This document shows, piece by piece, positions 27,861 to 36,870 of a DNA stretch of 64,000 nucleotides. The first letter of the stretch is position 1. Every line of letters begins with the position of its first letter. This DNA is from Rhodanobacteraceae bacterium (GTDB lineage: Bacteria > Pseudomonadota > Gammaproteobacteria > Xanthomonadales > Rhodanobacteraceae). Location: contig SCQS01000054.1 of assembly GCA_004299705.1 (NCBI GenBank), forward strand, positions 124,001 to 188,000. Reading direction: 5' to 3'. Under the pieces are notes generated by a model. That model saw only the letters and a list, made by a program, of their open reading frames with translations. It was not told the DNA's origin and searched no databases. A program made the translations under genes and the position numbers.

Positions 27861-28184
27861 TCAAAGCGCGTGGGGCCCTGGTGTGCGCAGCACAGAATGG
27901 ATCACGTGGCTGTATTCGAAATACACGATGTACTTCGCGTACTCCCAACGGTGGATCGGCGGCTGGTACTTGGAACTGCCGCCGCGGGTGGCCAGCACCT
28001 TCAGCGGTGCGCCGTACTCGTGGCGCACTTCGGCCATGGTCATGCCACGCTTGGGCATGTTGTAGTGCTGCTCCTGCTTCACTTTCATGCGCAGGGTTTC
28101 GGCGTGCGCGGGCGTCGGCAGCAGCAGCGGCGCGGCGGTGAGTGCAAGGGTGGTGGCGATCAAGCTGGCAGCGATGCGTTTCAT
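27861..28184 (-). CDS. Small exported protein, unknown (possibly BamE/SmpA-like)
   Basis: 107 residues from ATG at 28184: signal peptide MKRIAASLIATTLALTAAPL through AHA, then QEQHYNMPKRGMTMAEVRHE, YGAPLKVLATRGGSSKYQPP and IHRWEYAKYIVYFEYSHVIH. The GMTMAEVRHEYGAP segment resembles the 'GMTxxEVxxxxGxP' motif of SmpA/OmlA (BamE-like) folds. That likeness is weak and I would not assign a function. The longer upstream frame is not needed. Confidence 0.7.
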   Translation of the reverse strand: MKRIAASLIATTLALTAAPLLLPTPAHAETLRMKVKQEQHYNMPKRGMTMAEVRHEYGAPLKVLATRGGSSKYQPPIHRWEYAKYIVYFEYSHVIHSVLRTPGPHAL

Positions 28185-28266
28185 GGCGATGCTTCCCCGG
28201 GCGCCCCGTGCGCCGATGCGCATTTGTAGCAAAAACGCCTTGCGTCCGCCAGCGTACGGGGTCACG

Positions 28267-28289
28267 AAAAAGGCCGCTCTCGCGGCCTT
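28267..28289 (-). terminator. Intrinsic terminator downstream of rpmJ
   Basis: On the minus strand AAGGCCGC-GAGA-GCGGCCTT is followed by TTT. The stem is 8 bp with a 4-base loop. It lies beyond the family C repeat that separates it from rpmJ. Confidence 0.75.
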
Positions 28290-28302
28290 GAGGCGTTCTT
28301 TT

Positions 28303-28415
28303 CGAAGCGGCTGTTGGTGAGAAGTCAGGGCAAGGATGCCCGTTCTGGTGCCAACAACGTTGCAACCATCATTCTCGCGGAAACATCAGTGACGCCGCGA
28401 TCAGGGATGATCGCA
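28303..28415. repeat. Family C element, copy 2
   Basis: Front block 28303-28350 (CGAAGCGGCTGTTGGTGAGA ... TTCTGGTG), then exactly 46 variable bases (28351-28396), then end block GCGATCAGGGATGATCGCA (28397-28415). It lies between the rpmJ stop (28418) and the terminator at 28267-28289, so it is transcribed with rpmJ. Confidence 0.8.
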
Positions 28416-28417
28416 GA

Positions 28418-28543
28418 CTAACGCTGGCGAGCCTTGAAGCGCGGGTTGCTCTTGCAAATCACGAATACCTTGCCGCGCCGGCGCACGACCTTGCAGTCGC
28501 GGTGCCGCTGTTTGGCGGACTTCAGGGACGAAAGCACCTTCAC
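28418..28543 (-). CDS. rpmJ: 50S ribosomal protein L36, zinc-free type (YkgO-like)
   Basis: 41 residues, start GTG at 28543 with ribosome site AAGGAG seven bases upstream. The protein [20 protein letters not shown] / [20 protein letters not shown] lacks the full CxxC...CxH zinc ribbon of the standard L36; only two Cys remain. It matches the alternative L36 that many bacteria use when zinc is scarce. The rest of the open frame upstream is noise. It stands alone, outside a ribosomal operon, and is transcribed divergently from tkt. Confidence 0.93.
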   Translation of the reverse strand: MKVLSSLKSAKQRHRDCKVVRRRGKVFVICKSNPRFKARQR

Positions 28544-28685
28544 GGCGGACTCCTTGGGGTCAAACCAGCCGAAACAAAGCGGGAAAGTGTAGCGTGCGCA
28601 GGCACTTGCTGCAAGCCTCGGGACAGGCCTGAACCGGCCGGTTATTCTAGACGGATTCGCGTCCAGACCTTCCGGGAGTACCGCC

Positions 28686-30728
28686 GTGGCAGCCGATCTC
28701 GACCAGACTTGCGTCAACACCATCCGCTTTCTTTCGGTGGACATGGTGCAGAAGGCCAACAGCGGCCATCCCGGCCTGCCGCTGGGCGCGGCGCCGATGG
28801 CTTACGCGCTGTGGACGAAATTCCTGAAGTTCAATCCGGCCGACCCGAACTGGGCCGATCGCGACCGCTTCGTGCTGTCCGCCGGCCACGGTTCGGCACT
28901 GCTGTACAGCCTGCTGTACCTGACCGGCTATGACCTGTCGCTGGATGACATCAAGCAGTTCCGACAGTGGGGCAGCAAGACGCCGGGCCATCCGGAGCGC
29001 GGCCATACCGCGGGCGTCGAAACCACCACCGGCCCCTTGGGGCAGGGCATGGCGAATGCGGTCGGCATGGCGATGGCCGAGGCGCAACTGGCGGCGCGCT
29101 ACAACCGCGACGGCCACAAGGTAGTCGATCACCACACCTACGCGATCGTCAGCGACGGTGACCTGATGGAAGGCGTGGCGTCGGAAGCGGCTTCGCTGGC
29201 CGGTCACCTCAAACTCGGCAAGCTGATATGCCTGTACGACGACAACTACGTCACGCTGGCTGCCGGCACCGACATCACCTTCACCGAGAACCGCGCCGCG
29301 CGTTTCAAGGCCTACGGCTGGCACGTGCAGACGGTCGAGAACGGCAACGATCTGGAGGCCATCGAAAAAGCCATCAAGCGGGCCAGAGGCAAGAAAGACC
29401 AGCCTTCGCTGATCCTGGTGCGCACCCACATCGGCTACGGCTCGCCGTTGCAGGACAGCTTCAAGGCGCACGGTTCGCCGCTGGGCGCCGACAACGTCAC
29501 CAAGACCAAGCAGAAGCTCGGCTGGCCGGTCGAACCGGCGTTCCTCGTGCCGGAAGCAGCGCTCGCGCATTTCCGCGAGGCACTGAAAAAGGGCAAGGGT
29601 GCCGAGGCCGGCTGGAAGCGCCGCTGGAACAAATATGCCAAGGCTTTTCCGGAGCTTGCAGCGGAATTGCAAGGCTCGCTCGATGGCAAGCTGCCGACCG
29701 GTTGGGATGCCGATATCCCGGTGTTTCCGGCCGATGCCAAGGGCATCGCGACCCGCGTGGCGGGTGGCAAGGTGTTGTCGGCGATCGCGCCGAAGCTGCC
29801 GGCGATCAGCGGCGGTTCGGCCGATCTCGATCCGTCCACGCATACGGCCGTGAAGGGGCTGGGCGTGTTCTCGCCCGGCAAGGAACGCGACGAGCAGGGC
29901 GATACCGATGAGGTATGGAGCTACGCCGGCCGGAACCTTCATTTCGGCGTGCGCGAACACGCGATGGGCGCGATCGCCAACGGCATGGCGGCTCACGGCG
30001 GATTCATCCCGTACACCGCGACCTTCATGGTGTTCTCCGATTACATGCGCCCGCCGATGCGCCTCGCCGCGATCATGGGCCTGCGCGTCGTCAATGTGTT
30101 CACCCACGACTCGATCGCGGTGGGCGAGGACGGCCCGACCCACGAGCCGGTCGAACAACTGGCGGCGCTGCGCGCGATCCCGAATCTCGACGTGATCCGT
30201 CCGGGCGACGCCAACGAAACCGCGGTGGCGTGGAAGGTCGCGATCGAAAGCGCGAAGAATCCGACCGCGATCATCCTGTCGCGCCAGAACGTGCCGACGC
30301 TGGATCGCACGAAGTTCGCCAGCGCGGAAGGCGTGCGCAAGGGTGCGTACGTGTTGCTGGACGCGCCCGGCGGTTCGCCGGAACTGATCCTGATCGGCAC
30401 CGGCGCCGAAACGGATCTGGTCGCGAAGGCGGTCGAAAAGCTGCAGGGCGAAGGCATCAAGGCTCGCGCGGTATCGATGCCGAGCTGGGAATTGTTCGAG
30501 GCGCAGGATCAGGCCTACCGCGATGCCGTGCTGCCGCCCAACGTGCACGCGCGCCTCGCGGTGGAGGCTGGCGTGCGCGAAGGCTGGGAACGCTGGGTCG
30601 GCGACCACGGTTCGGGCGTCGGCGTGAACCGTTACGGCGCTTCCGCGCCCGGTGAACTGGTGCTGGAGAAATACGGCTTCACCGTCGACAACGTGATTGC
30701 GAAGGCGAAGGCCTTGTTGGGGCGGTGA
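28686..30728 (+). CDS. tkt: Transketolase
   Basis: 680 residues, start GTG at 28686. Thiamine-diphosphate enzyme of the non-oxidative pentose phosphate pathway. N-terminal motifs: [40 protein letters not shown] and the ThDP site [20 protein letters not shown]. The C-terminal part has the [12 protein letters not shown] and [20 protein letters not shown] segments, then [20 protein letters not shown]. Length and motifs are standard. Divergent from rpmJ; the gap holds a weak TATTCT -10 near 28643. Followed by two small inverted repeats. Confidence 0.97.
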   Translation: MAADLDQTCVNTIRFLSVDMVQKANSGHPGLPLGAAPMAYALWTKFLKFNPADPNWADRDRFVLSAGHGSALLYSLLYLTGYDLSLDDIKQFRQWGSKTPGHPERGHTAGVETTTGPLGQGMANAVGMAMAEAQLAARYNRDGHKVVDHHTYAIVSDGDLMEGVASEAASLAGHLKLGKLICLYDDNYVTLAAGTDITFTENRAARFKAYGWHVQTVENGNDLEAIEKAIKRARGKKDQPSLILVRTHIGYGSPLQDSFKAHGSPLGADNVTKTKQKLGWPVEPAFLVPEAALAHFREALKKGKGAEAGWKRRWNKYAKAFPELAAELQGSLDGKLPTGWDADIPVFPADAKGIATRVAGGKVLSAIAPKLPAISGGSADLDPSTHTAVKGLGVFSPGKERDEQGDTDEVWSYAGRNLHFGVREHAMGAIANGMAAHGGFIPYTATFMVFSDYMRPPMRLAAIMGLRVVNVFTHDSIAVGEDGPTHEPVEQLAALRAIPNLDVIRPGDANETAVAWKVAIESAKNPTAIILSRQNVPTLDRTKFASAEGVRKGAYVLLDAPGGSPELILIGTGAETDLVAKAVEKLQGEGIKARAVSMPSWELFEAQDQAYRDAVLPPNVHARLAVEAGVREGWERWVGDHGSGVGVNRYGASAPGELVLEKYGFTVDNVIAKAKALLGR

Positions 30729-30883
30729 TGCTTTTTCCCCTCTCCCCCGAACGCTCTTGTTCGAGGGAGAGGGCAGGGTGAGGGGGTGGGAGCTTCATGT
30801 TGCGAGACGGTTTCATGCGTCCGCGTGCTTCGCCCCTCTCCCCCAAGCGATGAAGCTGCTTGGTGGAGAGGGAGATTGGAGCG
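30729..30883. repeat. Two CCCCTCTCCC inverted repeats between tkt and the protease gene
   Basis: CCCCTCTCCCCCGAACGCTC with its partner GAGCGAACA-type arm GAGGGAGAGGG (30737-30770), and a second unit CCCCTCTCCCCCAAGCG...GGTGGAGAGGGA (30834-30874). They are tandem G/C-rich palindromes between convergent genes, possibly terminators. Confidence 0.5.
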
Positions 30884-32908
30884 CTATTGTTCTTTCACCT
30901 GCACGCCTTTCAGCAGCAGATCGAGCTTCTGCTTCATCTCCGCCTGCGGCTGGGTGCCAGGTTGGTACACGTAGGCGGTGTAGAGCACCGACGGCTTGTC
31001 GTCGCGCGGCGCCGGCACCACTGCGTTGATCTTGGTCATGTCGCTTTCGTTGTAGGCCAGAGCGTCGTAGGGATGCTGGCGATCCACGATCTTCTTCCAG
31101 AAACTCTGGTAGCTGTCGTCGAGATCGGCCGGCGGCGCCTGATTGCGCAGCAGGCTGAGCCAGTGGTGGTCGTGGTTGTCCTCGGCCAGCCACACTTGGC
31201 CCACGCCCCACGTCACCTTGCCGCTGGCGTCGGGGAAGAACGTGAAGCCCAGCGTCAGCATGCTGTCGGCATTGATCTTCTGCAGCGTGGGCGTGAACGA
31301 GAACGCCAGCCGCGCGGAGTCGTAGCGAAAATCCTTGCCGTAGTCGAAGCTGATCTGAATGTCCTTGAAGGCATCGGGCAGCAACTTGGGTTCTGCGAGA
31401 AACGCCTTCCACTGCTTGAGCGTGCCGTCATACGGCAGGCTCACGAAATCGGTGAGCGCCTGCATGTTGATCGCGGTGTCGTGCTTCGACGTTGCGGGTT
31501 CAATGCGCATCAGGATCGCGTAGCCGTCGGGCGTCGGCAGTGCGAACAGGCTGACGTAGCCGTCGGCGTACGGCACCGGCCAGCGCCAGGTTTGCCAATG
31601 CCGGCCCCAGCGGTCGGTCCAGGTGCCGGTTTCGCCCGGATTGCCGAGCGAGGTGACGAGGATTTTTTCGGGCCCGATCGCGCGCTTCAGGAAGCCGGTC
31701 TTCAGCAGCAGGTCCATCACGCCTTGCGGATCGTTGTGGAACGTGGCCTCGGGGATGTTGTCGGGCTTGCGCAGGTGGAACAGGATGTTGCCGCCGACCA
31801 CGCCGCCCGCGATGTAGCCGTTGGCGGGCAGGGTGATCTTGAGGGTCGAGCGTCCGCTCGCGGCCCACACGCCATCGCTGTTGCGGGTGACGAGTTGCGG
31901 GAAATCACCCATCGACGGCCCGCTGTAAAGCAACTGATGCGCGCCATTGCCGTTGGGAAACAGGTTGGCTGCCTGCTGGTCCAGCAACGTTTTCAGCTGC
32001 GAATCCAGATACGGGTGGAACGCCTTGGCGTAGGCCGCGAAGAAATCGGAAACCGAAAGCGGCAGCTTGAACTGGCCCTTGAAGGTGCCGGTGATCGTGG
32101 AATTGAACACGTCGAACTGGTAGGCCATGCGCTTGTCGAAACGTGCGAGATCCTTGGGGGCATCCAGCACTTCGCTCATCGGCAGCGCGTAGTTGAGGTT
32201 TTCGTTGGGCGACTTCATCAGCACCACGCCGATCACCTTGCCGTTCTGGTCCAGCAGCGGGCCACCGCTGTTTCCGGGCGAGGCCGCGGCCGAAAAACGT
32301 ATCCACTTCCACTTGCCGTCCTGGTCCTCGGGCGTGTTGGAGGTGTACAGGCCGTTGCGGATCACGACCCCGGTGCCGAGTGCGTTGCCGACCGAATACA
32401 CCACTTGATTGAGCGCCGGCCTGGTGTCGACCGCGAGCGGCTTGATCCTGGGCGGGTCTTTCAACGAGAACACCACGAAGTCGCGGCGCAGCGCGAACTT
32501 CTCGATCTTGTCGATCGCGTACACCTTGCCCGAGGCGTCGCGCAGTTCCGGCGGTCCCCACAGGCTCTGGTAGCCGACCATCAACACGTGCCCGGCGGTG
32601 ACGTAACGGTCGGGGCCGATCGCGAAAGCGGTGCCGATGGAGTAGTACTTGTCGGTGCGTTCCTGGTACGGCAACAGGTCCATCGGCAACGGTTTCTCGT
32701 AGGTGAGCGTGTCCTTGGGCTTGGCCGCGACCACCTCGAACGTGGCCGACTGGATCTCGGGCAGCAGCGCTGGATTCAGTGTCGAATCCGCGCGCGCGTT
32801 GCCGACCACCAGCCACGCGAGGCTCGCCAGCAGGCAGCCGGTGGCGAGGCGTGCCAGTCCACGCGCGCTTGCACTCCACACTTGCGTGGAACCGGTCGAT
32901 GCAGTCAT
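30884..32908 (-). CDS. Exported trypsin-like serine protease with long C-terminal part
   Basis: 674 residues from ATG at 32908. Residues 1-41 form an extended signal peptide (RLATGCLLASLAWLVVGNARA). The chymotrypsin-type catalytic triad is complete: His107 (YVTAGHVL), Asp143 (RRDFVVFSLKD) and Ser214 (PGNSGGPLLDQNGKVIG). A C-terminal half of about 420 residues, with a PVPYADGYVSLFALPTPDGY stretch, has no family I recognise; no PDZ is seen. A DegP/HtrA trimer is therefore not indicated. It is far from S46 dipeptidyl-peptidases, whose motifs I do not find. Probably acts in the periplasm or outside the cell; target unknown. Stands alone. Confidence 0.85.
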   Translation of the reverse strand: MTASTGSTQVWSASARGLARLATGCLLASLAWLVVGNARADSTLNPALLPEIQSATFEVVAAKPKDTLTYEKPLPMDLLPYQERTDKYYSIGTAFAIGPDRYVTAGHVLMVGYQSLWGPPELRDASGKVYAIDKIEKFALRRDFVVFSLKDPPRIKPLAVDTRPALNQVVYSVGNALGTGVVIRNGLYTSNTPEDQDGKWKWIRFSAAASPGNSGGPLLDQNGKVIGVVLMKSPNENLNYALPMSEVLDAPKDLARFDKRMAYQFDVFNSTITGTFKGQFKLPLSVSDFFAAYAKAFHPYLDSQLKTLLDQQAANLFPNGNGAHQLLYSGPSMGDFPQLVTRNSDGVWAASGRSTLKITLPANGYIAGGVVGGNILFHLRKPDNIPEATFHNDPQGVMDLLLKTGFLKRAIGPEKILVTSLGNPGETGTWTDRWGRHWQTWRWPVPYADGYVSLFALPTPDGYAILMRIEPATSKHDTAINMQALTDFVSLPYDGTLKQWKAFLAEPKLLPDAFKDIQISFDYGKDFRYDSARLAFSFTPTLQKINADSMLTLGFTFFPDASGKVTWGVGQVWLAEDNHDHHWLSLLRNQAPPADLDDSYQSFWKKIVDRQHPYDALAYNESDMTKINAVVPAPRDDKPSVLYTAYVYQPGTQPQAEMKQKLDLLLKGVQVKEQ

Positions 32909-33057
32909 GGGAACTCCGGGGAAAGATGGTGCCGAAACGTTGCGGATGTTTGCACAACCGGGGTGAGCTTGCACGCGAGGCATCCCCCATGCACGCGCTG
33001 CGCGCGACGACATCCCCCCGCGCCTCCGGCGCGACCCACTTCCTCTGGAAGGGGGTG

Positions 33058-33104
33058 AAGCTTTTCTCCCCCTTCGCTTGCGAAGGGGGATCGAGGGGGA
33101 TGGT
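33058..33104. repeat. Family F element, copy 1
   Basis: CTCCCCCTTCGCTTGCGAAG...GGGATCGAGGGGGATGG, a short palindrome followed by a G-rich run. The same unit is at 38706-38746 downstream of rplS, differing at a few positions. Confidence 0.6.
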
Positions 33105-33109
33105 TTTTC

Positions 33110-33925
33110 TCACATCCCGCGTCGATGCAGGATCATCTCCAGCACGAACTTGGAGCCGAAGAACGCCAGCAGCAGGATCGCCATGCCGAGCAGTGTGAGG
33201 TAGATCGCGCGGCGTCCGCGCCAGCCCCAGCGCCAGCGTCCGATCAGCAACACGCCGAAGATGATCCACGCGACCAGTGACAGGATCGCGGTGTGGGCCT
33301 GGTGCTGCGCGCGCAGGTTGTGCACGAACAGCACGCCCGAGAGCAGGGTCAAGGTCAGCAGCGCGAACCCCGCGCCGATCAGCTTGAACATCAGCGATTC
33401 GGTCTGCGTCAGCGGCGGCAGCGCGCCGGCCCAGGCGTTGAGGCGGCGCGTGCGCAGGGCTTTTTCCTGGGTGGCCAGCAGCAACGCCAGCACTGCCGCG
33501 ATCGCGAGCAGGCTGTAACCCAGCAACGCGATGACCACGTGCAGGCCGATTTGCCAGTCGAGCGGGAACGGCGCGGTCGCCGGTGCCAGGAACTCGTCGA
33601 TGGCGAGGAACAGCGCCGCCAGCGGAAACAGGATGATGCCCAGCGCCGCCACCGGGCGCGCAACGTTCACGATCAGGGTCAACGCCGCGATGACCGCCGA
33701 CACCAGCGACAGCGCCGCGTAGAAATGCAGGTCCACGGCGCCCCGGTGGATGCCGAACAGTACCGCGAAATGCAGCAGCACCGCGATCGCGCCGGTCACC
33801 AACGCGGCACGACGCGGAATCGTCTGCTGGTTCAGCAGCGGACGCGCGAGCGCGGCAGCCGCCGCGAAGTACAGGGCGATCGCCAGTACCGCCAGCAATT
33901 CCATGGTGGTCGAGTGCATCGGCAT
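33110..33925 (-). CDS. CcsA/YpjD-type cytochrome c assembly membrane protein
   Basis: 271 residues with seven to eight hydrophobic segments: about 8-28, 42-60, 67-85, 90-108, 127-148, 180-200, 217-235 and 245-262. The CcsA-domain motifs are DWQIGLHVVIALLGYSLLAI with the conserved His, QTESLMFKLIGAGFALLTLT and HNLRAQHQAHTAILSLVAW with the His pair. E. coli YpjD sits beside ffh, as here. Haem handling is the family's role, but this stand-alone type is poorly characterised. The start could be ATG at 33904 (MELLAVL), which gives a more usual short N-terminus; no ribosome site decides. Confidence 0.85.
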   Translation of the reverse strand: MPMHSTTMELLAVLAIALYFAAAAALARPLLNQQTIPRRAALVTGAIAVLLHFAVLFGIHRGAVDLHFYAALSLVSAVIAALTLIVNVARPVAALGIILFPLAALFLAIDEFLAPATAPFPLDWQIGLHVVIALLGYSLLAIAAVLALLLATQEKALRTRRLNAWAGALPPLTQTESLMFKLIGAGFALLTLTLLSGVLFVHNLRAQHQAHTAILSLVAWIIFGVLLIGRWRWGWRGRRAIYLTLLGMAILLLAFFGSKFVLEMILHRRGM

Positions 33926-34027
33926 GCGCGGAGTGTCGCATAAGCTGCAGGGAGACGGGAGACGCTACCCCGAACACCTGGCCGAAACGGCCCCTGCGCA
34001 GATGGTGCATTGCAGGATGACAGTTAT

Positions 34028-34041
34028 CTGACTAAAGTCAG
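34028..34041. promoter_or_regulatory. Candidate MarR operator upstream of the MarR-GNAT gene
   Basis: CTGACT-AA-AGTCAG is a perfect 6+2+6 palindrome ending three bases before the ATG at 34045. A MarR-type protein bound here would block its own translation start and RNA polymerase exit. Confidence 0.6.
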
Positions 34042-34044
34042 TAA

Positions 34045-34923
34045 ATGGTTACCGAGGTACGACGTATCCGTGCATTCAACCGCACCGTCACACGACGGCT
34101 GGGCGTGTTGAATGAAAAATATCTGGGACGGGACCGCCCCTACGTCGAATCACGCCTGCTGTTCGAGATCGGTACGAAAGGCGCCGATGTGCGGGCACTG
34201 CGCGGGCGGCTGGGGATGGATTCCGGATTCATGAGCCGGCTGCTGCGCTCGCTCGAACGGAAGGGGCTAATCACCATTCGGCCTTCTCCCGAGGATGGGC
34301 GCGTGAGGGTGGTTCGGCTTTCGCGGCAGGGGCTTGCCGAACTGCGCCGGATCGACGCGCTTTCGGACAGGCTTGCGCAATCCATGTTGGCATCCTTGAC
34401 CCGAGTCCAGACACAGCGCTTCATGGCGGCGATGTCGGAAGTTGAAACCCTACTGCGGGCATCCAGTGTCGAAATCGCCATGGCGGATCCGGCCAGCCGG
34501 GATGCGCGACATTGCCTCGATCGATATTTCAGCGAAATCGATGCGCGGTTTTCCAGCGGGTTCAGTCGCAGTCAGAGCGGATCGGAACATGCGGATTTCA
34601 TTCCGCCACGCGGCTGCATGCTGGTCGCGCGCCTGTTCGGGGAACCGATGGGTTGCGGTGCGCTGCGGACGTTGGGTACCGGCCTTGGCGAGATCAAGCA
34701 TATGTGGATTTCGCCGGAGGCCCGCGGGCTAGGAATCGGCCGCCGGCTGCTGGCCGAATTGGAGCGGGTTGCGAAAAAGCACAGGGTGTGCGCGATCCGG
34801 CTCGATACCAACGCCTCGCTCATTGAGGCATTGCGCTTCTATCGATCGACCGGATATCGGGAGATAGGCCGGTACAACGACAATCCTTACGCACACCACT
34901 GGTTTGAGAAGGCATTGAAATGA
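34045..34923 (+). CDS. MarR-GNAT fusion protein
   Basis: 292 residues. Residues about 1-140 form a MarR winged helix: RRLGVLNEKYLGRDRPYVES, then LRGRLGMDSGFMSRLLRSLE, RKGLITIRPSPEDGRVRVVR, ending with a dimer helix. Residues about 150-292 form a GNAT acetyltransferase: MLVARLFGEPMGCGALRTLG, IKHMWISPEARGLGIGRRLL (acetyl-CoA loop), RLDTNASLIEALRFYRSTGY. Such two-domain proteins likely sense a small molecule that is also the acetyl acceptor, but the ligand is unknown. It sits between ccsA/ypjD and ffh, a place where gammaproteobacteria normally have nothing, so it may be an insertion. A palindrome overlies its start. Confidence 0.88.
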   Translation: MVTEVRRIRAFNRTVTRRLGVLNEKYLGRDRPYVESRLLFEIGTKGADVRALRGRLGMDSGFMSRLLRSLERKGLITIRPSPEDGRVRVVRLSRQGLAELRRIDALSDRLAQSMLASLTRVQTQRFMAAMSEVETLLRASSVEIAMADPASRDARHCLDRYFSEIDARFSSGFSRSQSGSEHADFIPPRGCMLVARLFGEPMGCGALRTLGTGLGEIKHMWISPEARGLGIGRRLLAELERVAKKHRVCAIRLDTNASLIEALRFYRSTGYREIGRYNDNPYAHHWFEKALK

Positions 34924-34934
34924 CGGGCGCCCGC

Positions 34935-34940
34935 TATAAT
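34935..34940 (+). promoter_or_regulatory. -10 box of the ffh promoter
   Basis: A perfect TATAAT (CCGCTATAATTCGG) lies 28 bases upstream of the ffh ATG, with a similar surrounding to the sucA -10. A TTGAAA 14 bases upstream is close but short-spaced. Confidence 0.5.
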
Positions 34941-34968
34941 TCGGCGTTTCGGATCTTCATCGCAGACC

Positions 34969-36339
34969 ATGTTCGACAACCTGACCCAACGCCTGTCCGC
35001 CACCGTCCAGCGCCTGACCGGGCGCGGGCGCCTGACCGAGGAAAACATCCGCGAGGCGCTGCGCGAGGTGCGCGTCGCGCTGCTGGAAGCCGATGTCGCG
35101 CTGCCGGTGGTGCAGGCGCTGATCCAGCGCATCAAGGTGCGTGCGGTCGGGCAGGAAGTGCTGAAGTCGCTGACGCCGGGCCAGGCGCTGATCAAGGTCG
35201 TGCGTGACGAGCTGACCGCGGTGATGGGCACGCAGAATGCCTCGCTGCACCTGGCCGCGACGCCACCCGCGGTGGTGCTGATGGCGGGCCTGCAGGGCGC
35301 GGGCAAGACCACCACGGTCGCAAAACTCGCGAAACACCTGATCGAGCACAAGAAGAAGGTGATGGTGGTGTCGGCCGACGTGTATCGTCCGGCCGCCATC
35401 GAGCAGTTGCAGACGCTGGCCGGGCAGGTCGGCGCGGGCTTTGTGCCGTCGCACGTCGGCGAGAAACCCATCGCGATCGCCAAGGCCGCGGTCGATGCGG
35501 CCAGACGCGAAGTCGCCGACGTGCTGATCGTCGATACCGCCGGGCGCACATCGATCGATGCGGCGATGATGGCCGAGATCAAGGATCTGCACGCGGCCCT
35601 TGATCCAGTCGAAACGTTGTTCGTGGTCGACTCGATGACCGGCCAGGACGCGGCCAATACCGCCAAGGCGTTCGCCGACGCGTTGCCGCTGACCGGCGTG
35701 ATCCTGACCAAGGTCGATGGCGACGCGCGCGGCGGCGCGGCGTTGAGCGTGCGCTACGTGACCGGCCGGCCGATCAAGTTCCTTGGCGCGGGCGAAAAAC
35801 CCGACGCGCTGGAACCATTCCATCCCGATCGCATGGCCACCCGCATCCTTGGCATGGGCGACGTGCTGTCGCTGGTCGAGGACGTGCAGCGCAAGACCGA
35901 CACCGAAAAAGCGGCCAAGCTCGCGGCGAAAGTCGCCAAGGGCAAGCGCTTCGACTTGAACGACATGAAGGACCAGCTCGACCAGATGCTCAACATGGGC
36001 GGGCTGGCCGGGCTGATGGAAAAGCTGCCGGGCGTGTCCTCGCTGCCGGACAAGGTGAAGTCGCAGGTCAACGACAAGGAAGTGAAGCGGATGATCGCCA
36101 TCATCGGCTCGATGACCAAGAAGGAACGCCGGCATCCCGACCTGTTGAACGGTTCCCGGCGCGCCCGCGTGGCGCGCGGTTCCGGCACTCAGCCGGCCGA
36201 GGTCAACCGCCTGCTGAAGCAATACACCCAGATGGAAAAGATGATGGGCAAGTTCGCCCGCGGCGGCATGAAGGGACTGATGCGGCAGATGTCCGGGGCG
36301 ATGAAGGGGATGGGCGGGCGCGGGATGCCGGGGCGCTGA
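34969..36339 (+). CDS. ffh: Signal recognition particle protein Ffh
   Basis: 456 residues. Targets nascent membrane proteins to FtsY. N domain (MFDNLTQRLSATVQRLTGRG), G domain with P-loop GLQGAGKTTTVAKLAKHL, VSADVYRPAAIEQLQTLAGQ, the DTAGR switch and TKVDGDARGGAALSVRYVTG. The M domain at the C-terminus is methionine-rich (QMEKMMGKFARGGMKGLMRQ) for 4.5S RNA and signal-peptide binding. Full length. Heads the ffh-rpsP-rimM-trmD-rplS cluster; the gap to rpsP is 241 bases and contains a repeat. Confidence 0.97.
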   Translation: MFDNLTQRLSATVQRLTGRGRLTEENIREALREVRVALLEADVALPVVQALIQRIKVRAVGQEVLKSLTPGQALIKVVRDELTAVMGTQNASLHLAATPPAVVLMAGLQGAGKTTTVAKLAKHLIEHKKKVMVVSADVYRPAAIEQLQTLAGQVGAGFVPSHVGEKPIAIAKAAVDAARREVADVLIVDTAGRTSIDAAMMAEIKDLHAALDPVETLFVVDSMTGQDAANTAKAFADALPLTGVILTKVDGDARGGAALSVRYVTGRPIKFLGAGEKPDALEPFHPDRMATRILGMGDVLSLVEDVQRKTDTEKAAKLAAKVAKGKRFDLNDMKDQLDQMLNMGGLAGLMEKLPGVSSLPDKVKSQVNDKEVKRMIAIIGSMTKKERRHPDLLNGSRRARVARGSGTQPAEVNRLLKQYTQMEKMMGKFARGGMKGLMRQMSGAMKGMGGRGMPGR

Positions 36340-36355
36340 CGCGATGGTTGCAGCT

Positions 36356-36440
36356 TGGGTAGGACGGGTGACAACCCGCCTTCGGTGCCGCACACGGCGG
36401 GATGCGCTGCACTTCTCCCGCCCTACGGTTCCGGGCTTCG
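36356..36440. repeat. GTAGGACGGG-type inverted repeat between ffh and rpsP
   Basis: GGGTAGGACGGGTGACAACCC at 36357 faces CTCCCGCCCTACGG near 36415-36428, with a second partial stem in between. The GGCGGGTGACAACCCGCC word is shared with 21105-21126. The remaining bases up to rpsP hold only a weak TACAAT-like box near 36507. Confidence 0.5.
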
Positions 36441-36580
36441 ACGGGGCGCGTGACGCCACGCCCCTGGCGACCACGGAAACCGCTCGCATTTGAACCATTT
36501 TGCATTTACAATTGCGCGTTTCCCGTGCCCGGGCGTCTGGTTGAGCGACCCGTGGCCGTTTCTCTCGGAGTCGATTGATC

Positions 36581-36841
36581 ATGGTACGTATTCGTCTTTC
36601 GCGCGCAGGCGCCAAGGGCCGGCCGTTCTACCACGTGGTGGTGACCGACCAGCGCAGCGCCCGCGACGGTCGCAACATCGAGCGTCTGGGTTACTTCAAC
36701 CCTGGTGCCGCCGGTACCAAGGACAAGCGTTTGGTGCTGGATGTCGAAAAGCTGAATGCATGGGTTGCCAAGGGTGCCCAGTGCTCGGACAAGGTCGCGG
36801 CGCTGGCTAAGGAAGCGGGCAAGCAAGCGCAGGCCGCCTGA
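36581..36841 (+). CDS. rpsP: 30S ribosomal protein S16
   Basis: 86 residues from ATG at 36581 ([20 protein letters not shown]); the frame is open two codons further, but homologues start here. [20 protein letters not shown] and NPGAAG are diagnostic. First gene of the rpsP-rimM-trmD-rplS operon conserved in bacteria. Confidence 0.97.
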   Translation: MVRIRLSRAGAKGRPFYHVVVTDQRSARDGRNIERLGYFNPGAAGTKDKRLVLDVEKLNAWVAKGAQCSDKVAALAKEAGKQAQAA

Positions 36842-36870
36842 CTGCAGGTGCGCCACAGTCCTGGTTTCCT

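Noticed and set aside
27861-28184. Assigning the small exported protein to BamE
   Set aside because: Only the GMTxxEVxxxYGxP-like segment fits; the rest does not, and BamE is normally near fur or recN.
28647-30608. Minus-strand open frame over transketolase
   Set aside because: Antisense to tkt; no motif.
30884-32908. S46 dipeptidyl-peptidase
   Set aside because: The trypsin-like triad and the signal layout fit, but the S46-specific N-terminal and helical-domain motifs were not found.
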